The translations under genes and the position numbers were made by a program. Source: Raffaelea ambrosiae (taxonomy: Eukaryota; Ascomycota; Sordariomycetes; Ophiostomatales; Ophiostomataceae). From it: a stretch of DNA of 64,000 nucleotides. Positions 36,171 through 48,206 of the stretch are shown one piece after another. The notes under the pieces are model-generated. The model made no database searches and was not told the origin of the DNA. It saw only the letters and a list, made by a program, of their open reading frames with translations. Position 1 is the stretch's first letter. The number at the start of each line of letters is the position of its first letter. Location of the stretch: NCBI GenBank assembly GCA_002778195.1, contig PCDI01000007.1, positions 1,434,576 through 1,498,575 on the forward strand. Reading direction: 5' to 3'.

Positions 36171-36816
36171 CTATGGTACAATCTCTTTGTTGGCGAGCAT
36201 ATCCCACAGCGGTCTTGTATTTGTCATTTCTCTGTAGCGCCCTTCCTCTGTCTTTCGGTCAATGTACTTCCGCCCCTGGGCCTCGATGGTCTTCCAGTCT
36301 AGCGCCGCAGCCTTGCCCACGGCTGCATGGTTTCCGCTTTTGTTTGCATCGTCCGCCAGCCGCGCTATCACTTCCCGAATGTAGTGCCGACACCGCCATT
36401 CGGGGTTGTTCTGGATGACGGGTGTTCCGCGGACAATCTCTTCGAATCGGTCGGCATTCTCGAGCTTCGCAATAAGCAGACGACCGAGAAGATTGGGGGC
36501 GTTCTGAATGGCGGGCTCGTCGACCTCCTCGTAGAGCCAGCCGACGACGGGTCGGTTCTTGACGTGGTAGCGTCTGCCCGGAGTCGGGTTGGCCACAGGA
36601 TCTTGGCCTTCGATCTTGGGGCCGACGAGGAGGGCCCAGTGGTATCTGAACATATTAGCAAAGGGATGGGAGTTAAGATAGACGAAGAAGGAAGATCAGA
36701 CGAAGCCCTGTGGATGGGATACGCTCCAGAGAAGCTGTCTCTTACTTTCGCTCTTCATTGTTGCGAACACCACTGGGGTACAGGCCAATGTACAGTCGCT
36801 TCTTGTTGCGAGTCAT
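36171..36816 (-). CDS. Small conserved fungal protein, DUF6914-like
   Basis: Exons 36816-36746 and 36645-36171 give 181 residues. The donor GTAAGA follows GAGCGAAA and the acceptor ATGTTCAG is preceded by a TGCTAAT branch site. The start MTRNKKRLYIGLYPSG followed by YHWALLVGPK matches, from memory, a widespread fungal family labelled DUF6914. Conserved-looking blocks after that are WRCRHYIREVIARL and AALDWKTIEAQGRKYID. No signal peptide or membrane segment. Function unknown; the family name is a recollection and should be treated as tentative, while the gene itself looks real. Confidence 0.8.
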
Positions 36817-37299
36817 GGCCGATTTAGGATGTGTTGTTCTGCTTTTGCCCGTCGTACTCGCAAGGCTGCTAATTAGGGAGCCGTCTGTTAAGCAGATGAT
36901 GTAGTTAGTTATGGTGCAATAAATCCGCACGGACTGATTGGCACCCCATTTATGATTGCCTTGCAGCACACTCATGTACTTTCAGGCACGCGCATCCGGT
37001 ACATTCTTATTTAATATTGGTCGTCTTTTCTTGGTATACAATCGTTGGCCAATGTCGGCCAACCCAAATAATTTTTTTTTTCTTCTACCTCATTTTTGGT
37101 GTTTTGTTTCTAAACAACAAAATCGAAATGGCGAGAGAGAACACAACCAACAAAACATCTAAGACAAAAAAAGAAGAAAACAACAGCAGTTCTAATAGTT
37201 CACAGCCAACCCCGAGCCCAAAATATCCCGCAATGCGCCTACAAGAAGCAGAAGGACAAGGGGGAAAACTTTTTGTGTTTTGGTTTGTGTCGACAAGAA
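36817..37299. other. Intergenic region
   Basis: Upstream of the DUF6914-like gene and downstream of asparagine synthetase. Contains a T run near 37073-37083. No gene seen. Confidence 0.5.
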
Positions 37300-39744
37300 T
37301 TACTCGGCGCCCTCGTACTTGGCGTTGTGGATGGCGATGGCACTGTTCGAGTTAGCAGTGGGCTCAGTATACTCTTGAGAGGTTTCAAGACAAACTTACC
37401 GGCCGCTGGGATCGGTCTGCTTCGACCACGTCGGTGTCCACCGCATGACGGTCTCAGCACAGTACGGCGGGAAGTGTTCGTCGAACATGAGACGGTACCA
37501 GTACCTGGAGCTTGTTAGCCGTTTGATGTTTCCCGGACGGTTAGTTTCTCCTCTTTAGAAAGTATAATACATACGCCTCCTTGGAGTCCGGAATGTCGTC
37601 GCCCCACTCGGGCTTGGGGTTCTTCATCATCTCGTCGGTGACGTGGATCTCGGCGTTGTCCTTGAGGGCGTCGATCCATCCGTATCCGACACCGTCAGAG
37701 AACTGCTCCTTCTGGCGCCAGAGGATGTTCTCGGGCAGGTACGGCTCGGCGGTCGGGTCGTCCGAAGTGTCAAAGGCCTTGCGCAGAATGTACTTCTCAA
37801 TGTGGTCCTTGGTGATCATCTTATCGGCCGGGTCGATGTTCATGGAGGTCTCGAGGAACTGCTTGTCCAGGAAGGGCACACGAGCCTCCAGACCCCACGC
37901 CGAGGTCGACTTGTTGGCACGCAGGCAGTCTGACAAGTGCAGGTTCTTGACACGGCGCACCGTCTCCTCGTGGAACTCCTCCTTGTTGGGAGCCGCATGG
38001 AAGTACAGGTAGCCACCAAAGATCTCGTCGCTGCCCTCGCCACTCAGAACCATCTTGATACCCATGGCCTTGATCTTGCGCGAAAGCAGATACATTGGGG
38101 TGGAGGCGCGGATGGTGGTGACGTCGTAGGTCTCGAGATGGTAGATGACATCCGACAAAGCATTGAGACCGTCCTCGATAGTGAAGGTCATGACGTGGTG
38201 CTTGGTGCCCAGGAACTTGGCAACTTCGAGGGCAGCCTTGTTGTCGGGCGAGCCGGGCAGGCCAATAGAAAAGGAGTTGAGCTGCGGCAGGTAGGTCACC
38301 GTCGACAGCTGGTTCTCGTCGTCAATGCCGACCAGGCCCTCTCCGCGATCCATGTTGTCGTCGGTTGCGTCCGCACCAAAGGACGCGGGCTCCTTCATGC
38401 CGCTCGCCTCGGCCAGTTTTCTCATTCTCAGCGTCTCGCGCTGGGCGATAGAGGCAACCAGACTCGAATCCAAGCCACCAGACAGAAGCACACCGTAGGG
38501 AACCTCGGCCATGAGCCGTTTCCGCACCGACCGCTCGAGAGTCTCGCGGATAGCCTTCAGATCGACGGGCGTGCTGGGCACACGCTTGGGGTCCCACCAT
38601 GACGGTTGGAAGTAGCGCGTCAGCGCGTCGGTCTTGCTGTCGTAGACGTGGCCCGGAGGGAAGGACTGGATCTTGTCGCAGACCGGGTGCAGGCACTTCA
38701 GCTCGGAGCCGAAGTAGACGGTGCCGGGCTCCTTCGAGGAGGTTCCCTGGTAGAAGGTGGTGATGCCGATGGGGTCGCGAGCGGCGATTGTGCGGTCCAG
38801 CCTCTTGTCGTACAGGACGAAGGAGAACATGCCATCGAGGTACTTGGGGGCGTCCAGGCCATACTCCATATACTGCAGGGTGCGTTAGAAGGCGCCTGTT
38901 AGGGGAAATTGCTGGTATGGAAGTGACGTACTAGTGGGATAATGACTTCGCAGTCAGAAGTGGTCTTGAAGTGGTATGGAGTCTTCAAGGTTTTCCGAAT
39001 CAGACGGTGGTTGTAGATTTCGCCGTTGACGGCGAGAATGATGCTCTCATCGGCGTTGGTCAGGGGCTGGGCACCGCTCTCTGTTCTGAGGTTAGGAAAT
39101 GTGCATAGTGTAGGGACATCTCGGGATGCGACCTACCGACACCAACGATGCTGAGCCGCTCATGGCACAAAACTTTCAGTAGGCGTTAGCTATGATCAGT
39201 CCGTATAGATAATCATCCATATTGCGGCAGGGTTATCGGGGTGGTCTTACTCGTGTTGTTAGAGATAACGTTGCCGCCTAGTTGTTGGGTATCTGGTCAG
39301 TTTCAAGTTCGAGATAAAGTGTGAGTCATCGTCCACACTTACTCCAATCGGGGCCACGATGCCGGATTCTGTAGAGCAAAGGCGTAAGTTAGCAATTGAA
39401 ATGCTCGCGCAAGCCGCAGAAACAGAGACGGGGAAGGTAGAGAACAGAAAGCGTGGCGAGAGAGGGCCGGGGAACGACTTACGCCTTAGCAAGCTTCAGG
39501 GCAGCTGGCTTGAACCGGTAAACGTCCGGATGACTATTTGGGTATTAGCAAACAAGTCAATTGACTGCCGGGGCGTTGCTTCGGGGTCTCCAAGGCTCCA
39601 AGATGCATTTGCAAGGGACCCAGGCCAGGCAGGGTGGCTGGTTCCGCGCTGGCGCAAAGTATGACTCAAAGTGCCCTCAGAGGGAAGCTGGCGATGTACG
39701 GCCGACTTGGGGACGCACCTGTGACAAGCGAAAATGCCACACAT
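37300..39744 (-). CDS. Asparagine synthetase (glutamine-hydrolysing)
   Basis: ATP-dependent conversion of aspartate and glutamine to asparagine and glutamate in the cytosol. Nine exons: 39744-39719, 39533-39483, 39368-39343, 39277-39251, 39172-39137, 39080-38932, 38872-37575, 37504-37400, 37342-37300, giving 586 residues with every junction in frame. Cys2 of MCGIFACH is the glutaminase nucleophile. IRHRGPDW and CHERLSIVGV lie across the tiny exons, and LAVNGEIYNH completes the N-terminal amidotransferase site. The synthetase domain shows the PP-loop SGGLDSS at 236-242 and VLSGEGSDEIFGGY. The C-terminus after EAYWYRLMFDEHFP ends in AIHNAKYEGAE. Five of the nine exons are 26-51 nt, all near the ends. 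TGACTCA and TGAGTCA sites in introns 1 and 3 suggest general amino-acid control. Confidence 0.95.
39322..39328. promoter_or_regulatory. Gcn4/CPC1-type site in intron 3 of asparagine synthetase
   Basis: Perfect TGAGTCA in the third intron. The binding word is known for fungal bZIP amino-acid regulators; activity from an intron is inference. Confidence 0.3.
39662..39668. promoter_or_regulatory. Gcn4/CPC1-type site in intron 1 of asparagine synthetase
   Basis: Perfect TGACTCA 76 bp downstream of the start codon, inside intron 1. Close to the start, so it could act on this promoter. Confidence 0.35.
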
Positions 39745-41494
39745 TTTCAATGGTAAGCTCTTTCCAGAGTCCTTGATCCAATTGAAGTGTTATTTCGCGA
39801 TTCCAAGGTCCTCGGAGGACAGAAGCGGCCAGGGACTAAGAAGTCAACTGGCGATCGAGGCGTTCTGGTTAGTTAGAGCAGGGCAAAGACTGTGCCGCGA
39901 AAACAGAGGGGCGGGCGGCAGAGGGAGTGCACACACCAAGAGAGCAGAACGAGGTAGAACAGAACAGAGGTTCGAGTCTGCTACTGGCGCAACAAGTCAA
40001 GAAGAAAGGGCGTTTGGGTATGAGGTTGTGGGAGGCAAGTTTGTGAGTAGATAGAAAAAGAGAGACGTTCTTTTTTAGGTTGTCTGCTAGGTTGGCTAAT
40101 ATTTTTTTTATGGTGGTCTTCCGCAGGCAAGGAAAGAGGCCAAGACAAGAAAGAACGACTAGAACCAGATTGAACGGCATAGCTTCGACTCACACCTGCG
40201 CTGTAAAACTTACACGCCCCTCCATGGCCCCTCCATCCCTTTCCCTGCCCTTGCCTTCTACGAATAGTGGGCTGCACCTTCCGTCTAAGAAGCGCCTACG
40301 CTGAGGAGAACCAAAGCTGTGGGTGGGCAAGCATGCCCGCAGACGGTGGATGGGGCGAAAAATCGACAGAGGCGAGCTAGAGATTTCCATTCTGTGTGCT
40401 CCCATTTGTCCTGCCAGCTGCCGGTATCGGCAGGGTCACGCTTATTGGTGCCGCGCAGTGGATTCGTGTGGTTTTTGTGGTTTTTGTGCCAGGTCCAGAA
40501 AGGGACGCCGAGAGGTGAAACGCTGCACACAGACAGGATTGTGCTCGTAAGAGTCATAACGCCAGATAAGGCTCTGCAGAGCAATTGGCGAAGCCAATTG
40601 ACTAATGGCGCGCCTTGGATTTACGCCTGATAGCCGTTCCATGCTATGCAGCAGCCGTCGTACCATTTTGTGTGTTGCCCTGTTTCCGACGAGCACGTGA
40701 GCCTTGCAGGAGGACGACAACTTCACGGGACGATCCTTTCTTGCTTCTTTCAATGTTGTCGTGGGCGTGTGTCGGTGCACTGTTCATGGCTTGCTAAAGA
40801 ATAGCGAGGCTGGCAGGTCGCCCCGTTGTGCACTGGCCCAACTGGTGCGACTGCCGCGAGACCTGCCAACCTCGACAGGGCAAGACGCCGGCAATCACCA
40901 CCAGTGGCCATCTATCTGCCTAGAGGCTCGCCTGGCCCAAACAGTTATGTGTTGTAGACTGCATCGAGAAAGACCAGTATTTGGGAGACAGATCCAAAGT
41001 CGAGCCGGTCCGCGCCATGCATATGCGTTGTAGTCAAACGAGCCCGTCTAGCTTCAAGAGGAAGGTCGACATTGCCCGTGTGGAATGACGTCTTTAGCAG
41101 GACCACACAGAGAGAAATGTTGCGCAAGAACACGGTCTGGGATCAAGAGAGGCGTGCTGCTGCCCCATTGTTTCCTACATCATGCTGTCTTTTCTACAGC
41201 GTGCCAGATGACAGAAACAGTCAAAGCTACGGAGCAGCAGAGCAACAGAACAACAGAACAGCAGAATAGACAAAAGCCTCGGGAATGCCGCTCAGATGAT
41301 TCATAGCAAAAAAAATAGAAACACAATTATCTTAACAAAAAGCAGCCAAATAAAATCCGCATTGGTATTTACCCCTTTCCCGTCATATTGCTCTCACTCT
41401 GTGTGAGCACTCCATTGGCCCTCGAAACGTACGGGCGTTCGTGGATCGACGATCTTCACCTAGACCTTCTTTATCATTCTCCACCTCATCCCGA
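39745..41494. other. Intergenic region, 1.75 kb
   Basis: Upstream of asparagine synthetase and downstream of UBC9. A GGTTCGAGTC word near 39968 recalls a tRNA B box, but no tRNA fold surrounds it. No gene seen. Confidence 0.5.
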
Positions 41495-42201
41495 TCATGG
41501 CGCCGGGTTGTCGCGCACCACCCGCCGGATTCGCCGCTCATACTCAGCCCGATCCTTCTTGAAAAGATTGTAAGCCTCGGCCTGGGCTGGCGACTCCGGA
41601 TTCGGGTCATCCAGCAGATCCTGGATTCCCAGCACGATCTGTTTGACTGTGATGGCAGGCTTCCAAGCCTCATCCTCGTTCAGGATGGACAGGCAGATGG
41701 TGCCTGAGGGGTACACATTGGGATGGAATAGTGGTGGGACGAATTTGCCTGAGAAAAACTTGTGTTAGAGAGAATGCCTGCAACGAAACGCTAGACTACA
41801 ACAGACCACCATGGTTACTTACACTTAGGAGGCTTTGTGGGATATTCTGAGGACAGGGGGTCAGTATATGGAGAGCAAACAAGAACGTAGGGCCAGAAAA
41901 CACCATGGAACACCATAGCAAAGGACACTCACCATCGGGAAAGGTCATGGTCAGTTTGAACATGCCTCCCTCCCAGATCGTCTTTTCCTTGCCGGGTATG
42001 CCGCACTCCCACACCTTCAGGTCGAGAACGCCTTGGCTATTGCGTACTGGCTTGGCGTAGAAGCCAAAAGGATGGTCCTTCCGCCAAAGCTTCCTTCAAA
42101 GTTTATCAGCATCATGAAGTCTGACCTATACCTTGGCTGCTTCCAGAATTACTCTCCCGAACGTACCGTTCCTCCTGCAACCGGTTCTGACAAAGAGACA
42201 T
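41495..42201 (-). CDS. ubc9: SUMO-conjugating enzyme E2 (Ubc9)
   Basis: Nuclear E2 that takes SUMO from the E1 and places it on lysines in psi-K-x-E sites. Four exons (42201-42167, 42093-41933, 41846-41823, 41748-41495) give 157 residues, as in yeast Ubc9. The N-terminus with ERKLWRKDHPFGFYAKP and the block GIPGKEKTIWEGG are Ubc9-specific, as opposed to ubiquitin E2s. The active-site Cys92 lies in PLFHPNVYPSGTICLSIL, and PAQAEAYNLFKKDRAEYERR is the usual C-terminal helix. Exon 3 is 24 nt (EYPTKPPK). Splice pairs are regular (GTACGT, GTGAGT, GTAAGT donors). Identity is secure. Confidence 0.96.
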
Positions 42202-43442
42202 GGCCGAGATCGAGCACCCGCGTAAACAGGGTAGATGATAGTGGAAGCTGAATGATGTCGGTGGATTCTCCCAAGGAGGGCAGTGCAGTGATGTGTCGCG
42301 CGATGTATTGTTGTTGTAATCGTAGTGAGGCTGTTGTGCAAAATGCCGGTTCGGCGCTTAAGTAAGGTGAGAACAAAGTGAAGAGTAGAGTTTCGACCCC
42401 TCAGTCAGATGGGACGGGCTTGTCGCAGGGTACCGCGAATGTCCGCGCAAGATACGCAGCGTGCTCAAGGTATCTGATAATAGAGAGAGTCAGAGTCTGA
42501 TGACTGAGAGAAGCACATAAGTCTTTGCGCTCGGCCAGGAGGGATCGCAGTGTCGTGGGGAAGTGAAGGCAAGCCGAAGACTAGAAGAATATGCAGGATT
42601 CGCGAGGAAGGATAGGCGTGGGTAGAGTCGAATGAGCGTATAAAGCATCGAAAAAGACGCTCTTGGAGCATAAGCACAGAGACGTACCTGTTTCGAAGGG
42701 CGTCCGTGCAGTCGTGGTGGTGAGGGCGTTCGCGGGATTGCGTGGTGTCGTTGTTTATCTGGATCCGCAGGGTTGCGATTTTGCGATTTTGCGATCAACT
42801 AACTAAAAAGGACCCTCGCTATCAGCCTTTGAGTTGTTACAGTGCACAGCGTCCGCAGCAAACAGGCAGGCGGTGGGTCCAGTCCAGGCAAAAAGTCATG
42901 TGCATCCCAGCGCGCTGCCTGGGGCGGAATAGGCCATTTCTTCACCGTGTCGTCCCACATGTCAGTGCACCATTGACGGCCTGGAACATGGAACTGTTAA
43001 GAATCTTGAGAATCTTAGGGGGGAATCAGACCTGTCCAATCACTACGAGCTGGTTCCCGACCTGCGGGGTAGGAGCGACCGACGGGGTGGAGACACCTTC
43101 CCCAACTATGTCAACCTCGCATGCACAACAAAAACTTAGAACGCCCGAACGAAATCCTTGTGCCTGCCTCAAGCCAGATTTTGCAAATTTTGTTCTTCTT
43201 TTTTTGGTGCCTTTGGTTTGATCTCAGTTGGATATACCCCTTCGACGGAACCGCGGCGAGCCCTTTTTCCTGGACAGTTTGGAGTCCGGGAAGCCCTTGC
43301 AGAGAACGCCGAGAAAGCTGAGCAGAGCAGGCGGCCAAAAGCTCGGCAAACGTTTTCGGCTTGTGATACTCGCGTCTTTTCTCTTGTACCTGGCTTTGCC
43401 GCTGGAAACTTTGCGAGCTTAATCGACAACCACGACATCAGA
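42202..43442. promoter_or_regulatory. Divergent upstream region, ubc9 and pex19
   Basis: 1.24 kb holding both promoters. The open reading frame that precedes the Pex19 ATG in frame has no homology I can see and is taken as 5' leader. Confidence 0.4.
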
Positions 43443-45014
43443 ATGGAAGAAAAGAAGGCGGACGACAGCCCCGCGGCTCCAGCACCTACTGCTTCCACCG
43501 AGGCGCCGGCTGCTGCTCCGACCGCTGCTCCAGCCGCTGTTTCTACTGAGGCTCCCGCTGAGGCTCCCGCCGAGGCTCCCACCGAGGCTCCCGCCGAGGC
43601 TCCCGTTGAAGCTCCCGTTGAAGCGCCTGCTGTTGCTACCACTGCCACCCCTGAGGCCCCTGCTGCGGCTACCACCACGGATGCTACTGATGCCCCTGTT
43701 GTTGCTGCTGCTGAGGCCCCAGTAGAGGTTGCCCCGGTTACTCCGAGCAAGACAGAGGAGAAGAAGCCGGCGACAACGGCAGCAGTGGAGGATATCGACG
43801 ATGACGATGTGCCCGATCCAGATGAGGACGATCTCGATGACCTCGATGGTGAGAGCTCGTCCCAGGCACAGGCACAGAGAAGACTTCCCGTGTACTAACT
43901 ACAGCCCAAGACCTTCTCGACGACTTCTCTTCCACCAAGATCGAACCCAAGGTCCCGCCGCTTCCGAGTCTCCCCAGCAAACCTGTCCAGGCAGAGAAAA
44001 GCACCCCGGCTTCCACCGCAGCCCCACAGACAACATCCACAGCTGAAGCAACTGACGCACCAGACGACAAGGACGCGGACCTGGACGATCTGCTGAACGA
44101 CGATGATTTTGCGAAACAGCTACAGGCCGGTATGGCCGACCTATTGGGAGAGATCGAGGGCTCGGTAGGTTTACAACTTCATGGTCTATGCGACGCGGGC
44201 CCCATATGCTAACCTAGCATGTGTCACAGCCCGAGATGCAGGCTCAGTTCGAGAGCTTTTTCAAAGAACTTGGGGAAGAGGCACCCGGCGCGGGCGCGGG
44301 TGGTGGTTTTGCCGGCGCTGCCGCTGCCACTGGTGCAACGGCGGCGGCGGCCCAAGCGTCGCCATCGGCAACACGAGCAGCGGGAGCGTCTGCGGGGGCA
44401 ACAGCGGGCGGAGCACAGTCCGAAGGATCCTTCCAGGATACCATTCGGCGGACCATGGAACGCATGCAGGCATCGGGCGATCAGGCGACCGCGGCAGCAG
44501 CAGCCGACACGAGCAGCACCGACGACATGCTGTCTGAGTTTATGAAGCAGATGCAGTCGGGCGGGCTGGGAGGCGACAGCGAAGAAGAGCTTTCCAAGAT
44601 GCTGATGGGCATGATGGAGGAGCTGACGAACAAGGAGATCCTGTACGAGCCGATGAAGGAGCTGGACGACAAGTTCCCCAAGTGGATGGAGGAAAACCGC
44701 GCCAAGACGGCGCCGGCCGACCTGAAGCGGTACGAGGAGCAGCAGGCGATTGTCAAGGAGATTGTGGCGCGGTTCGAGCTGTCGACGTATGCCGATTCCA
44801 ACCCGGCCGACCGAGAGTACATTGTGGACCGGATGCAGAAGGTGAGTTATCAGCAGCTTCCCGGTAACCGAACTGTACGAAAGATCTAACGGCATTTTTT
44901 ATCTCTTGATTTCAGATGCAATCAGCAGGCTCGCCTCCGCCCGACCTGGTTGGCGACATGCCGAGTGCCCAGGAGGCGCTTATGCCGCCAGACGAGTCAT
45001 GCAACCAACAATAA
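43443..45014 (+). CDS. pex19: Peroxin 19, import receptor for peroxisomal membrane proteins
   Basis: Soluble chaperone and import receptor that binds peroxisomal membrane proteins and docks on Pex3. Exons 43443-43848, 43905-44164, 44230-44841 and 44916-45014 give 458 residues. The first ~90 residues contain an expanded Glu-Ala-Pro repeat (about ten EAP-type units). Next come the acidic stretch DIDDDDVPDPDEDDLDDLDG and DLLDDFSS, then FAKQLQAGMADLLGE, followed by the helical core MLMGMMEELTNKEILYEPMKELDDKFPKW (split here for description) and YEEQQAIVKEIVARFE. The protein ends in CNQQ, a CaaX-type farnesylation box as in yeast Pex19 (CKQQ). Introns are ordinary; intron 1 has a TACTAAC branch. 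The repeat expansion makes it longer than the yeast protein. Confidence 0.95.
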
Positions 45015-45608
45015 CGAAGCAGGCGCAGAGAAACACACACATAAACATACCAAGATGGCGTAGGAGACAAAAACAAAAGGATTTGAGCGAGCCATTGTAG
45101 GTGGCGGTGGTAGCCCATGCGTTGTGTTGAGCCAGAAAGTTGTCAGCGAGAATGGGTACATAACTACATAATAAACAAGAGACAGCCAAGATGGAAGCTA
45201 TTTCTCCCCCTCCCCCAGCCGACATTACGATGCAAAGACCATAGGAGACGCTTGATACGAAATATCTACGAGAATATGACTACCGTTTTGCCTATTCTTG
45301 GCCGTTGTTGGAGTTATGAAAACTAGTTGACTTAGCAGAGTATGCCGTTCCGAACCGAGGCTGGCTCGGATCCCAACCTTGTCGTCAGCCTCTCTTCTTG
45401 GGGTAACTTTAACAGATGACCATTGGTATGGCCAGAAAGTCGGGCCACAAAGCATATTTGATCTCACATACCCCCTTCTCATCTCCAAGACGGATCGAGT
45501 CAGAATTACATCTTTCTTCTCATCAATCAGTGAACCAACACGCTACGTCACCGTAAATATACACCAACGATACACCTCCCAGCACACACCCAAATCAAAT
45601 CCAACACC
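45015..45608. other. Intergenic region
   Basis: 3' flank of pex19 and promoter of the dehydrogenase that starts at 45609. No gene seen. Confidence 0.5.
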
Positions 45609-46476
45609 ATGTCTGCTTCTACTGCCGCCTCTACCAACGCGATCGACCTCTTCCGCATTGGCGGCAAGACGGCTCTCGTCACCGGGGCCAACGGCGGCAT
45701 TGGTGGCGCCATGGCCACAGCACTGGCGGAGGCCGGTGCCAACATTGTGATCCTCCAGATCCCGGGCGATCCAGCCGAGTCGGCCACCCGGCAGGCTTTG
45801 GAAGCTTTGCCGGGAATCAAGGTGTCCGTGTACGACTGCGACCTGCGCAGCGTCGACGACATCCGTGCCGTGGTGCAGCGCATCACCGTGACGGACGGCC
45901 ACGCGCTGGACATTCTGGTCAACTGCGCGGGCGTCAGCGGCCACCGGCCCGTGCTCGAGGTGGACGACGCCTTCCGCGAAAAGGTGTTTTCCGTCAACAT
46001 GACGGCCAACTATGTGCTGACGCAGGAGGTTGGGCGGCACATGATTGCGCGCGGCAAGGGGGGCAAGATCCTGAACGTGTCGTCGCTGGCGGGCATGGTG
46101 GCGACGACCAACATTTCGGCGTATGCAGGGACCAAGGGGGCGGTGAACCAGTTTACGTCTGCGTTTGCCAACGAGTGGGCGCAGTACAACATACAAGTGA
46201 ACTGCTTGTGTCCGGGGTGCGTACCCAACACCTCCCTTGTTCGGGCTGTGTTTCCTCTTGCTAATGGTCTCTCCCAGGTACATCCTCACGCCCCTGACCC
46301 GGGGCTACTTTGAAAACGAGGCAGGGTTCAAGGAGTACATCATGTCCCGCACGCCGATGGGTCGTTGGGGCGAGCCGGCCGACTTCAAGGGCATCACCTT
46401 GTTCTTCTGCAGCGCAGCGTCGGACTACATTACGGGTGTGCGGATGCCCATTGACGGGGGCATGCACGGGAGATAA
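45609..46476 (+). CDS. Short-chain dehydrogenase (classical SDR, KduD-like)
   Basis: NAD(P)-dependent oxidoreductase. Exons 45609-46216 and 46278-46476 (intron 61 nt, GTGCGT...CCCAG, with GCTAAT branch) give 268 residues. Cofactor motif TGANGGIG at 26-32, NCAG at 105-108, catalytic Ser159 in NVSSLAG, and YAGTK with Tyr172 and Lys176. The C-terminal block CPGYILTPLTRGY...MSRTPMGRWGEPADF and DGGMHGR resembles 2-deoxy-D-gluconate 3-dehydrogenase/KduD-type enzymes. No peroxisomal signal. It is the first of two SDR genes here and ends 198 bp from the convergent second one; substrate not determined. Confidence 0.9.
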
Positions 46477-46673
46477 AAAAAATAAAGGGAAACCAGCGAT
46501 GTGACTACAAAGTACGAACAAAAGCGTGGTTTGGGAATTTGTACGAGCAACACACACACAGAGACACACACACACAAAAAAAAAAGCTGTATTTTGGAAC
46601 GGGCAATATTCTATCAATCAACAATACGGGGCCTCGTATTACGACCCAACTCCTACCTACTCTCTCCCGAACC

Positions 46674-47689
46674 CTAGTCTGACTTGGCCAACCTGTCGAG
46701 CCGCACGCTGGCCACCCGCCGCGCCATGTCGGTGTTGTAGGTGCCGTACCACTGCGGCTGCGTCTCGAGCAGGCTCGTCTCCACCTCGGTGCACCGGTTC
46801 CCAATGACCGTGATGCCCTGTCCGTTGGTGGCCGCGTGGTTGGCCAGATACACGGCCGCGCGGGCCACCGTCTCGGGCTCGTTGACCGGCGCGCCCTGGG
46901 CGCGGAAGGCGTCGGCCGCCTGGGGCGTGAACAGGCTGGAGACGGTGCCGCCGGGGGCGATGAGGCCGACGTGGATGTTGTCGTCGACCACGCGGTGCCG
47001 CACTGCGCGCATCAGTCCGGCGACGCCGTGCTTGGCCACGGAGTAGAGCGGCAGGTTGGGGCGTTCGTTGTACGAGGATGTGGAGGCGGTCATGACGAGG
47101 CCGCCGCCCGGGGGACTGTTGGCGCGGAAGTGGTGGAGCGCGAGTTTGGTCGCTGCGTGAAGTGTGAGCGAGGGGGGGGGGGACATTGGGAGACTCCTAC
47201 TGTAGATCACTCCGGTGAGGTTGACGTCGAGGACCGTCAGGTCCGGGGCGGCCAGAGTGGACGTCCCGTCCTCGCCCGGGACCATGAGGTCGTCAAAGAC
47301 GGTGTTCTTCTCGCCAACGCCGGCATTGGCAAAGACAAAGTCGATGCGGCCCAGCTGCGCCTTGACGTTGGCAAAGAAGGCCACCTGGCCGGCCCAGTCG
47401 GTCACGTCGACGCGGTGGAAGTGGGTGTTTTGGGCGGCGGCTTCGAGTGCCTTGCCGGGGCCCTCGTCGCGGTCGCCAAAGGCCACAATGGCACCACGGC
47501 TGGACAAGAGCTCGACGATGGCCTTGCCGATACCACTGGCACCACCTGGATGTTTTGGTGTGTAAGCAACGTGCATCATCGTTGGCAAGCTGACGTCCCT
47601 CCCCCCCAAAAAAGCAACTCACCCGTCACAACAGCCACCTTGCCGGTCAGCTCGCCTAGCTTGTCTTCAGTGATTGTGATTTCTGACAT
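46674..47689 (-). CDS. Short-chain dehydrogenase (classical SDR)
   Basis: Exons 47689-47623, 47545-47201 and 47152-46674 give 296 residues. The glycine motif TGGASGIG (22-29) spans intron 1. FANAGVGEKN takes the NNAG position. Catalytic region STSSYNERPNLPLYSVAKHG has the YxxxK motif. Intron 2 (49 nt) uses GTAGGA and an 11-C run before CACGCAG, short but in frame. The tail IGNRCTEVETSLLETQPQWYGT resembles fungal 15-hydroxyprostaglandin-dehydrogenase-like SDRs of unknown substrate. It shares orientation with the monooxygenase 517 bp upstream, and may be co-induced. Confidence 0.88.
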
Positions 47690-48206
47690 GACGGTTCTTT
47701 GGCGTGTGGAAGTGGTACTGATGTTCATGTGCCATCTTTTTTGTATTGGTTATTTGAAGCATATATGTACACATTTATATATACTGTACACCCCCCCCCC
47801 CCTTTTTTTTTTCCTCCTATTAGTTGGGCAACTTATACGTTCCGAGGTACACGTCAGACTTGAGAAAGAGGTGTCAGACATGGACACCATCTTTTTTGTC
47901 TCTCAGCTACAGAAATTTAGCTTGCCGAATCAAGCTCGGCTAATTTACACGACGGGGGAAAAGCAAAAAAAAGGGTGGTACTGCGTTTCTAAGACCATAG
48001 GTGTAACGCCGAGGAGGGAAAAAAAAAAAGGAAATGTTCGAAAAACTTCCCTGGGCTGAGACAGGGTTCACAAATGCAGAGAGACGAAAAGTATAGACAC
48101 AAAAAAAAAGGTTATGCTTAATTTGTTCTCTCTCTCTCTCTCTTCTCTTTCTGAGACATTTTGTCTCATCCAATATAGTTCGCTGTTCATTCTCTATTTA
48201 CGTGCT
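47690..48206. other. Intergenic region
   Basis: Promoter of the second dehydrogenase and 3' flank of the monooxygenase. Contains a C10/T10 run near 47790-47812 and a CT dinucleotide repeat at about 48126-48142. Confidence 0.5.

Noticed and set aside
39960..39985. GGTTCGAGTC word like a tRNA B box
   Set aside because: No A box at the right distance and no cloverleaf pairing around it.
46836..48059. 407-codon plus-strand frame opposite the second dehydrogenase
   Set aside because: Its first part is a shadow of the SDR exons and the rest runs through intergenic DNA.
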